A DNA stretch of 39,041 bases from Leptolyngbya cf. ectocarpi LEGE 11479 (GTDB lineage Bacteria > Cyanobacteriota > Cyanobacteriia > Phormidesmidales > Phormidesmidaceae): NCBI RefSeq assembly GCF_015207065.1, contig NZ_JADEXP010000015.1:1-39041 (forward strand), read 5' to 3'. Made by a program: the position numbers and the translations under genes. Within the stretch, counting starts at the first letter, position 1. Each line of letters begins with the position of its first letter. Under the pieces are notes generated by a model, which saw only the letters and a list, made by a program, of their open reading frames with translations, made no database searches and was not told where the DNA came from. Below are positions 1 to 5,159 of the stretch, piece after piece.

Positions 1-2
1 TT

Positions 3-923
3 CGAGATTTACGTCCGTTATCTTTTCTAGAAACTGTCGAGGAAGATGAAGGGCTAGAGCCCTTTGATGTCACCGTAGTGACCCTGACCGGTAGCGGCCA
101 GCAGTGGCAGCGCCAGGAACAGCAGCAGACGGCCTATCGCTATATTGAACAGTTGCCCTCTGAGGTGTCCTTAGAGATGGTCGCGATTCCAGAGGGGCGC
201 TTTATGATGGGCTCTCCAGGCGATGAGCCCGAACGCAGTAAACGCGAGTCGCCTCAGCATGAAGTTACTGTAGAGCCTTTCTTTATGGGGCGTTATCCGG
301 TGACCCAGGCTCAATGGCGTGTTGTTGCCACCCTGAAACAGATAGAACGCAAGCTAAAGGCCGATCCAGCCAAGTTCAAGGGAGATGATCGGCCTGTGGA
401 GAAAGTTTCCTGGCATGATGCGGTGGAGTTCTGTGCCCGGTTGTCTGCCCATACGGGGCGGGAGTATCGCTTACCGACCGAAGCGGAGTGGGAATATGCT
501 TGTCGGGCTGGCACGATGACACCGTTTCACTTCGGAGACATGATTACGACGGAGGTAGCGAATTACAGCGGTAGTGCCTATGCAGATGGCCCGAGTGGTG
601 AGCGACGAGGTAAGACGACTCCAGTGGAGCATTTTGGCATTGCCAATGCGTTTGGACTGAGTGATATGCATGGAAATGTTTGGGAATGGTGTCAGGATAA
701 GTGGCACGGAAATTACGAAGGAGCCCCCACCGATGGTAGTGTCTGGGATGATGGAGACGACGGGGAAGAAGAAGGAATTAACCGCGTAGTACGCGGGGGC
801 TCCTGGTACATCAATCCGGCGTATTGCCGCTCCGCCGTCCGCTACAGCTATACGCCCGGCAACCGCCTCAACCTCGATCTCGGTTTTCGTGTAGTATGTT
901 CTGCGCCCAGGATTCTCCAGTAG
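3..923 (+). CDS. DGR target protein 1, FGE-sulfatase (formylglycine-generating-enzyme-like) domain, 5' end outside window
   Basis: The reading frame is open to the left edge, with no stop between base 3 and a GTG at 78, and residues upstream of that GTG look like a linker (FDVTVVTLTG), so the gene is probably partial and starts outside the window. From about base 170 it encodes an FGE-sulfatase/C-type-lectin-fold domain with the usual family motifs MVAIPEGRFMMGSP, RYPVTQAQW, VSWHDAVEFC, YRLPTEAEWEYACRAG and DMHGNVWEWCQD. The C-terminus (GGSWYINPAYCRSAV through FRVVCSAP) is variable repeat VR1. FGE-sulfatase proteins are known DGR targets whose variable residues form a ligand-binding face. I infer a diversified binding protein rather than a sulfatase-activating enzyme. 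It heads a same-strand array with the second target, whose ATG lies 30 bases after this stop. Confidence 0.85.
   Translation, partial: RDLRPLSFLETVEEDEGLEPFDVTVVTLTGSGQQWQRQEQQQTAYRYIEQLPSEVSLEMVAIPEGRFMMGSPGDEPERSKRESPQHEVTVEPFFMGRYPVTQAQWRVVATLKQIERKLKADPAKFKGDDRPVEKVSWHDAVEFCARLSAHTGREYRLPTEAEWEYACRAGTMTPFHFGDMITTEVANYSGSAYADGPSGERRGKTTPVEHFGIANAFGLSDMHGNVWEWCQDKWHGNYEGAPTDGSVWDDGDDGEEEGINRVVRGGSWYINPAYCRSAVRYSYTPGNRLNLDLGFRVVCSAPRILQ
795..910 (+). repeat. DGR variable repeat VR1
   Basis: 116 bp at the 3' end of target gene 1, matching the template repeat at 3002-3114. Allowing one extra AAC codon near the 3' side, all 12 substitutions I count fall on template adenines (to T, G or C), for example AAC to TAC, ATC, AGC and CTC, and AAT to TAT and GAT. 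Non-adenine positions, including the 27-base right end from ttttcg to cccag, are identical. The pattern is direct evidence of past adenine-specific mutagenic retrohoming into this gene. Confidence 0.93.
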
Positions 924-952
924 CCCTTTTCTCTCTCTTGCCCTCTTGCCCT

Positions 953-1798
953 ATGCAAAAAGCTAATACCTTTTCTATCAAAGAACGCCGAGGTCAAAAC
1001 CAGTATTATGACGAACCCATCGCCGAAGGCGTATGGCCCCTGCAGATGATGGAGATACCGGCAGGTAGCTTTGTGATGGGTTCGCCCAAGGAGGAGCTAG
1101 AGCGTAGGGACAATGAAGGCCCTCAGCATGAGGTGACCCTTGGGCGCTTCTTTATGGCGAAGTACCCGGTGACCCAGGCCCAGTGGCGGGTAGTGGCGGC
1201 TATGGAGCAGGTAAACCAGACTTTAGAGTCAGAGCCATCTAGGTTTAAGGGGGAGCATAACCCCGTTGAGAAGGTCTCCTGGCATGATGCGGTGGAATTC
1301 TGCGACAGATTGACGATCTATACCAATCGTCAATACCGACTGCCCACAGAGGCGGAATGGGAATATGCCTGTCGAGCAGGAACAACCACCCCATTTCATT
1401 TTGGAGAGACCATCACTACAGATCTGGCCAACTATCGGGGTACGGATTGGAAGGAGGTAGGAGGATCTGGGTCTTATGGAGAGGGGCCTAAGGGAGACTA
1501 TCGAGAGAAAACGACTCCTGTGAATCAGTTCAAAGGGGCGAATGCCTTTGGCTTGATGGATATGCATGGCAACGTGTGGGAATGGTGTCAGGATCACTGG
1601 CATAAAAATTACAAAGGAGCACCGACTGATGGCGCTGTCTGGGAAGATAGAGAAGAGAACGTTAGTCGCGTACTACGCGGGGGCTCCTGGTACTCCTATC
1701 CGAGGGATTGCCGCTCCGCCGCTCGCCCCTCTACGCCCGGCTACCGCTTCAACAACGGTTTTCGTGTAGTATGTTCAGCGCCCAGGGCTCTTCAATAG
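953..1798 (+). CDS. DGR target protein 2, FGE-sulfatase domain
   Basis: 281 residues from the ATG at 953. A longer in-frame extension to 824 exists but overlaps VR1 in a different frame, so I reject it. A short N-terminal segment (about 30 residues) precedes an FGE-sulfatase domain with MMEIPAGSFVMGSP, KYPVTQAQWRVV, VSWHDAVEFC, YRLPTEAEWEYACRAG and DMHGNVWEWCQDHW. The C-terminal 35 residues are variable repeat VR2. It is clearly paralogous to targets 1 and 3. No convincing ribosome binding site precedes the ATG; the upstream bases are a pyrimidine tract. The likely role is a diversified ligand-binding protein with no obvious signal peptide or membrane segment. Its VR is the most diverged of the three, with two codons fewer than the template and several changes at non-adenine sites. 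Confidence 0.88.
   Translation: MQKANTFSIKERRGQNQYYDEPIAEGVWPLQMMEIPAGSFVMGSPKEELERRDNEGPQHEVTLGRFFMAKYPVTQAQWRVVAAMEQVNQTLESEPSRFKGEHNPVEKVSWHDAVEFCDRLTIYTNRQYRLPTEAEWEYACRAGTTTPFHFGETITTDLANYRGTDWKEVGGSGSYGEGPKGDYREKTTPVNQFKGANAFGLMDMHGNVWEWCQDHWHKNYKGAPTDGAVWEDREENVSRVLRGGSWYSYPRDCRSAARPSTPGYRFNNGFRVVCSAPRALQ
1679..1785 (+). repeat. DGR variable repeat VR2 (diverged)
   Basis: 107 bp at the 3' end of target gene 2, 6 bp shorter than the TR. It shares the left end gggggctcctgg and most of the right end, and has adenine-site changes (AAC to TAC and TCC, AAT to TAT and GAT). Unlike VR1 and VR3 it also differs at non-adenine bases: GCG is AGG, GTC is GCT and TCT is TCA. One codon is missing from each of the central and right Asn-codon clusters. 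This fits an older copy, later point mutation, or templating from a different TR. Confidence 0.85.
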
Positions 1799-1864
1799 CC
1801 CTTTTCTCTCTTGCTCTTTTGCTCTCTGAAAAAATAAAGTAGGAGATGCAGAAAATATTAGTCG

Positions 1865-2581
1865 TTATTCTTCCTCTGCGGCTCTCACAAATGTATGCCG
1901 CTCAAATACCTTCTGCCGCAGCCGATACGTATCCCCATGTTTCAAATGCGCTTCCCAGCTTTGCAGCCGCTGCAACAACGGTTCCAGGTCAATTTCTCCG
2001 GCAGCATACTGCCGCTGTAACGTCTCATCTCCTGGAAAGTATTCGATCACCGGTATCTGCTCATTGCTGGCATCGATAATGGTGTCGATTAGCCAGAGAG
2101 TATTTTGGCATTTGAGATGCTTGCGCAGAAAGGCTTTGAGGATTTCATGATCGATGGATGGAAAATATTTGGAAATATCGCACTGCAAGCCGTAGCGATA
2201 CTGCCGAGCCCAGCCCGTAAAGCGGTGTAGGGCTCTGTGGGTGCCATAGCCGCAACGATTGGCATAGGTATCGTGGATCAGTGTGCGGTCTAGCAAGGGA
2301 ACGATCACATTGCACAGGGCATGGTGGACTACCCGGTCTCGATAAGGCGCGGCTGAAATCATGCGCGGTTTAGGATCTCGGATGCGAAAGGTGCGGTAGC
2401 CACCCGGTTGATAGGTCAGGGTTTTTAGTTCAGCCTGGAGCTGCTGTAGTTCTTGCTCTAGGCGATGGTTAAAGGCCAGAACATTAGGCCGAAAGCGTTT
2501 GCTTTTTTGGGCCAGTCTAGAGGCTCGTAGCAGATTTTCGAAGGCGATTACCTGGAGCCAGAGGTTACCATAGCGTTTCAT
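1865..2581 (-). CDS. DGR reverse transcriptase with in-frame deletion of the catalytic core
   Basis: The ATG at 2581 gives the usual DGR-RT N-terminus ([20 protein letters not shown]); the frame extends to 2641 only through repeat sequence. The product is about 238 residues, against roughly 320-400 for the family. Fingers and early palm are present: [29 protein letters not shown], the first catalytic Asp in [16 protein letters not shown], then EYFPGDE. The next residues are already the C-terminal thumb region ([32 protein letters not shown]). The segment that should lie between, with the G-x-P-x-G-N-x-x-S-Q block and the YxDD catalytic pair, is absent, with no stop or frameshift. Family knowledge says such a protein cannot polymerise DNA. 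Encoded opposite to the TR and the targets, downstream of the truncated avd. Confidence 0.88.
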   Translation of the reverse strand: MKRYGNLWLQVIAFENLLRASRLAQKSKRFRPNVLAFNHRLEQELQQLQAELKTLTYQPGGYRTFRIRDPKPRMISAAPYRDRVVHHALCNVIVPLLDRTLIHDTYANRCGYGTHRALHRFTGWARQYRYGLQCDISKYFPSIDHEILKAFLRKHLKCQNTLWLIDTIIDASNEQIPVIEYFPGDETLQRQYAAGEIDLEPLLQRLQSWEAHLKHGDTYRLRQKVFERHTFVRAAEEE

Positions 2582-2611
2582 AGCAGGCCAGCCAATATAA
2601 GGTGGCGGCTC

Positions 2612-2645
2612 GGGTGGTGCGTTACGCTGCGCTAACAGCACCCTA
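2612..2645. repeat. Dispersed cyanobacterial palindromic repeat between avd and RT
   Basis: The sequence ggtgcgttacgctgcgctaa followed by cagcaccctac is a near-palindrome of the TGCGTTAGCGCAGCGTAACGCA type that I recognise as a common interspersed repeat in cyanobacterial genomes. It supplies the avd stop codon on the minus strand and forms the spacer before the RT start. Confidence 0.5.
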
Positions 2646-2975
2646 CATTAATGTGTCTGTCTCCTGTCTCCTGATCAATGACGTCTTCCTCTGCTGTTTA
2701 ATCCATCCTCCAAGGTCTATGCCGATGGCATTTATTAACTGGCCAGCATACTGATAGCGTTTGTGGGAGATGAGGTCAAAGTCTAATAGCAAGCGGGTTT
2801 GGTAGCGTAGGACGTCTAGCTTGCCGTTGAGCTGCTGGAGTCGAGTTCGTTTATCTCGCTGGTAGCGAGCGACTACTAGCCCTTCAAGTAGGTCATAGAG
2901 ACCGGTGATGATGCGTTCTCCAAGTCCAAAGCGTTTTATCTCAGAGGTTATACAGCCTGCTCTGAGCCGTCTATG
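2643..2975 (-). pseudogene. avd: avd, accessory variability determinant, N-terminally truncated
   Basis: Read on the minus strand, an open frame from just after a TAG (2976-2978) to TAG at 2643-2645 contains an Avd-like four-helix-bundle sequence: IKRFGLGERIITGLYDLLEG, ARYQRDKRTRLQQLN, KLDVLRYQTRLLLDFDLI, YQYAGQLINAIG and DLGGWIKQQRK. Avd is the barrel-shaped partner of DGR reverse transcriptase and binds template RNA. The usual 30 or so N-terminal residues (helix 1) are missing, and no ATG, GTG or TTG lies between the upstream stop and the conserved FGLGERI block, so the gene has lost its start. Immediately upstream is unrelated sequence and then the TR. The C-terminal tail after WIKQQRK comes from repeat-like DNA. 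Family assignment is firm; function is probably lost. Confidence 0.82.
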
Positions 2976-3001
2976 CTAGCGGATGGGGTAGGCCGCGAAG
3001 T

Positions 3002-3114
3002 GGGGGCTCCTGGAACAACAATCCGGCGAATTGCCGCTCCGCCGTCCGCAACAACAATACGCCCGGCAACCGCAACAACAATATCGGTTTTCGTGTAGTA
3101 TGTTCTGCGCCCAG
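3002..3114 (+). repeat. DGR template repeat (TR)
   Basis: 113 bp, collinear with VR1 and VR3. It carries three AAC-AAC-AAT clusters plus single AAT and AAC codons exactly where the VRs vary, so read as protein it would give runs of Asn (GGSWNNN, VRNNN, NRNNN). Adenine-rich codons at variable sites identify it as template rather than recipient, and no FGE domain precedes it. Immediately 3' of cccag it diverges from the VRs (cactcttc against gattctcc), the region where initiation-of-mutagenic-homology sequences normally differ between TR and VR. It lies on the + strand like the targets, opposite to avd and the RT. Confidence 0.92.
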
Positions 3115-3289
3115 CACTCTTCTACTGCCGCAAGGCTGGCCAGAACCGGCAGATGGGAATCTGTCGGGCGTGCCCCAGGAGAGTCCAGAGCCTATTCCAG
3201 CGATGTCCATCGAGGCATCCAAAAATCAAGCTGGGTCAGTTACTTTGGTAGGGAAACCGACGACTTAGCTGACCCTATTCCTCTCTGCT
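3115..3289 (+). other. Spacer between TR and target gene 3
   Basis: No gene is supported here. The TR frame stays open for about 45 further codons to a TAG near 3267 but shows no recognisable domain. An inverted repeat GGGTCAG (3233-3239) / CTGACCC (3269-3275) lies shortly before the start of target gene 3 and could form a hairpin in a TR transcript or in the leader of gene 3. Confidence 0.4.
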
Positions 3290-4114
3290 ATGCCTCCTAC
3301 CCTTCGCCGTACTCCGCGCACCGCCAAAGGATACGTTGAACCCTCGCTAGCCCTGCCGTCTGAAGCGCTGCTGCTCCATATGGTGCTGGTGCCCGGTGAT
3401 ACTTTTACGATAGGTTCCCCTGAGGATGAACCGGAGCGGCAAAACAGGGAAGGGCCTCAGCAGAAGGTGACGGTGCCGTCGTTTTTTATGGCGCGTTATC
3501 CAGTCACCCAGGCCCAGTGGCAGGCGGTGGCCAAACTAGAGCAAATAGATCAAGCCTTGGATCCTAATCCTTCTCACTTCAAAGGGGATAATCGTCCGGT
3601 GGACACCGTCAGCTGGTATGACGCAGTGGAGTTTTGTCAGCGTCTAGAACAGCTCACTAAACGCCCCTATCGATTACCGAGTGAGGCAGAGTGGGAATAT
3701 GCCTGTCGAGCCGGAACGACCACGCCCTTTTACTTTGGAGAGACTATCACAACCGAGGTGGCAAACTATGACGGTGAATACACTTACGGTGATGGACCTA
3801 AGGGAGACTATCGAGAAGAAACCACTCCTGTGAATCAGTTTGATATTGCCAATGCTTTTGGACTGAGTGATATGCATGGCAATGTGTGGGAATGGTGTCA
3901 GGATCATTTTCATAACAACTATGAAGGCATGCTGGCTAATGGCACTGCCTGGGAAGATCGAGAAGAGAATGCTAGGCGCGTGCTACGCGGGGGCTCCTGG
4001 TACTACAATCCGGCGTATTGCCGCTCCGCCGTCCGCTACTACTATACGCCCGGCGACCGCAACTACTTTATCGGTTTTCGTGTAGTATGTTCTGCGCCCA
4101 GGATTCTCCAGTAG
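3290..4114 (+). CDS. DGR target protein 3, FGE-sulfatase domain
   Basis: 274 residues from the ATG at 3290. The FGE-sulfatase/lectin-fold domain starts near residue 30 (MVLVPGDTFTIGSPEDEPE) and continues through RYPVTQAQWQAVA, VSWYDAVEFCQRL, YRLPSEAEWEYACRAG, NAFGLSDMHGNVWEWCQD and the VR3 tail ([29 protein letters not shown]). It is collinear with targets 1 and 2 apart from its own short N-terminus, which has no signal peptide or membrane helix. The TR lies about 175 bp upstream. Its variable residues are enriched in Tyr, a typical outcome of AAC/AAT randomisation at binding surfaces. Inferred role: diversified ligand binding. Confidence 0.88.
   Translation: MPPTLRRTPRTAKGYVEPSLALPSEALLLHMVLVPGDTFTIGSPEDEPERQNREGPQQKVTVPSFFMARYPVTQAQWQAVAKLEQIDQALDPNPSHFKGDNRPVDTVSWYDAVEFCQRLEQLTKRPYRLPSEAEWEYACRAGTTTPFYFGETITTEVANYDGEYTYGDGPKGDYREETTPVNQFDIANAFGLSDMHGNVWEWCQDHFHNNYEGMLANGTAWEDREENARRVLRGGSWYYNPAYCRSAVRYYYTPGDRNYFIGFRVVCSAPRILQ
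3989..4101 (+). repeat. DGR variable repeat VR3
   Basis: 113 bp, same length as the TR. I count 10 substitutions, all at template adenines: five codons AAC or AAT to TAC or TAT in the first two clusters plus the single AAT, AAC to GAC, AAC to TAC and AAT to TTT. Every G, C and T of the template is conserved. This is the cleanest TR/VR pair in the window. Confidence 0.94.
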
Positions 4115-4189
4115 CCCTTTTCTCTCTTGCCCTTTTGCCCTTTGTAGAAAAATAAAAGAATACCGGCATCAGACACCAGTTGACTACAC

Positions 4190-4315
4190 CTCAGATCTTG
4201 TACTTGGTGAGGAAGCGCCCACCTGTCCAGGGTTCAAAACCTAGTGCAGGCTGCAGCTACATAGCCAATCTTGGTGGGTTTCAGCCTCATCATCAACACG
4301 GGTGTTAGATCTGAG
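4190..4315. ncRNA. Candidate structured RNA (long rod-like hairpin)
   Basis: A perfect 9-bp closing stem, CTCAGATCT (4190-4198) with AGATCTGAG (4307-4315), encloses GGTGAGG (4206-4212) with CCTCATC (4285-4291) and CCCACC (4218-4223) with GGTGGG (4273-4278), separated by internal loops. The apical part holds small hairpins such as GGGTTcaaAACCT. The nested rod of about 126 nt without coding potential is reminiscent of 6S-type RNA, but I could not match conserved 6S positions, so family and strand are open. Confidence 0.35.
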
Positions 4316-4389
4316 AACCCCAATATCGATGACTCAAAATCTCAAACTGGCCTCTTGACTCAGTAAAACACTTGTGAGTACTCTTAATT

Positions 4390-4462
4390 CTGTGGCCGTT
4401 AGCGGCCTAACCACAGAGCACATAATTTAGCACCACCGTCAGGTGCGGGAACACCTTGACGG
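4390..4462. other. Two adjacent hairpins upstream of the small gene at 4603
   Basis: CTGTGG (4390-4395) pairs with CCACAG (4411-4416), with an overlapping GGCCG/CGGCC alternative inside. CCGTCAGGTG (4436-4445) pairs with CACCTTGACGG (4452-4462) across a short loop. Neither has a clean U-tract, so they may be RNA structural elements rather than terminators. Confidence 0.35.
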
Positions 4463-4519
4463 CGGCTACACCCCCAGCTGATCTGAGCAGCCTGGGAGCG
4501 CAGGTTTATGGTACCTGTT

Positions 4520-4552
4520 GCCACCCCGGATTGCATATATGCACGGGGTGGC
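4520..4552. promoter_or_regulatory. Strong hairpin in the leader of the small gene
   Basis: GCCACCCCG (4520-4528) pairs perfectly with CGGGGTGGC (4544-4552), and the loop region contains the 12-bp palindrome TGCATATATGCA (4532-4543). It ends about 50 bases before the ATG at 4603. It could be a leader structure controlling that gene or a terminator of an upstream transcript. Confidence 0.4.
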
Positions 4553-4602
4553 TATCTTATGCGCTCTGGTTTCCTAACCCGTTCTATATGGAGATCAGAG
4601 CC

Positions 4603-4851
4603 ATGTTTATCGATTCGAACCAGGGCACAGGTGTGCCCCCGGTGCCTCCGACCCAGGATGGCAGCCTGCCTGAGCATGAGTACGAAGATGTTCGCGTGAT
4701 CCTGCTAGGCACGCTGGTGTCTGTCCAAAACACGATCGCTACCCTGTTCAAACTTAATTACGCCGAACCCAACGACTGGAGCCGTCCTTTGGCCACTGGT
4801 CGACCAAATGAGGTGATGGCTATCCTGACCCGACGGGTGAGGGTGGAGTAG
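4603..4851 (+). CDS. Small conserved-looking hypothetical protein
   Basis: 82 residues from the ATG at 4603 (MFIDSNQGTGVPPVPPTQDG). I chose this start because GGAG at 4590-4593 sits 9 bases upstream. An in-frame extension to 4456 would run through the strong hairpin at 4520-4552 and has odd composition. The body includes LPEHEYEDVRVILLGTLVSV and YAEPNDWSRPLATGRPNEVM and ends LTRRVRVE. It resembles small soluble cyanobacterial hypotheticals that I have a general memory of, but I cannot name a family. No transmembrane segment, cysteine pair or nucleotide-binding motif is visible. It lies between the structured region and a MITE-like element. Confidence 0.6.
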   Translation: MFIDSNQGTGVPPVPPTQDGSLPEHEYEDVRVILLGTLVSVQNTIATLFKLNYAEPNDWSRPLATGRPNEVMAILTRRVRVE

Positions 4852-4906
4852 ACGCGTTTTTGAGGCAGAGCCTTGAGGGCATCAACGGTTTCTAAAGCCT
4901 CCCTGC

Positions 4907-5136
4907 CCCCCAACTTTGATACTGCTGGCGAATTATTTTGTAACATGGCAAGCCTGTCGTAGGCCCCCTAAATCCCCCAAGTTTGGGGGACTTTGAATTC
5001 ATGCTCTTCTATAGGTTCTTAAGGGGAGTAATTTCTGAAGCCCCCATTTTTCTGGGGGTTTGGGGGTCTGGATAACGTTTGCCTTATTGCCAATGTTTCT
5101 GAACATTGAATTCGCCAGCAGTGTCAGCTTTGGGGG
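4907..5136. mobile_element. MITE-like palindromic element with 28-bp terminal inverted repeats
   Basis: The left end (4907-4934, cccccaactttgatactgct then ggcgaatt) and the right end (5109-5136) are inverted copies matching at 24 of 28 positions. The interior has further inverted symmetry, including CCCCCAAGTTTGGGGG at about 4976 and cccccatttttctggggg at about 5041, so the 230-bp unit is an imperfect palindrome with no coding capacity. Such units are non-autonomous repeats in cyanobacteria. I saw no clear target-site duplication. It lies immediately beyond the 3' end of lepA. Confidence 0.65.
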
Positions 5137-5159
5137 ATAAGCTGCAATATCCCTGACCT

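Larger units (their letters stand above)
3..4140. other. Diversity-generating retroelement locus (three targets, one TR, avd and RT remnants)
   Basis: Order: target 1 with VR1, target 2 with VR2, then RT and avd on the opposite strand, TR, target 3 with VR3. The combination of a TR, adenine-restricted VR differences, an Avd-like protein and a DGR-type RT defines the element. Each target stop codon is followed by a similar pyrimidine-rich tail beginning tagcccttttctctct or tagcccttttctctcttg. No HIP1 octamer was seen in this segment. Confidence 0.9.

Noticed and set aside
78-923. Target proteins as true formylglycine-generating enzymes
   Set aside because: Only the fold is shared; the paired active-site cysteines of FGE are not recognisable, no sulfatase is nearby, and the active-site region is the variable repeat.
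824-952. N-terminal extension of target gene 2 back to 824
   Set aside because: It reads VR1 of gene 1 in another frame; the ATG at 953 right after the gene 1 stop is the sensible start.
1846-2079. Plus-strand ORF of 77 codons
   Set aside because: Antisense shadow of the reverse transcriptase C-terminus; no family features.
2971-3222. Minus-strand ORF across the TR
   Set aside because: Antisense of the TR and spacer; composition is not protein-like.
3031-3339. Plus-strand ORF starting inside the TR
   Set aside because: Out of frame with the VR coding frame and low-complexity; it is a by-product of the TR sequence.
4229-4245. tRNA-like T-arm (GGGTTCAAAACCT)
   Set aside because: No acceptor stem, D-arm or anticodon arm can be built around it; it fits better as an apical hairpin of the rod structure.
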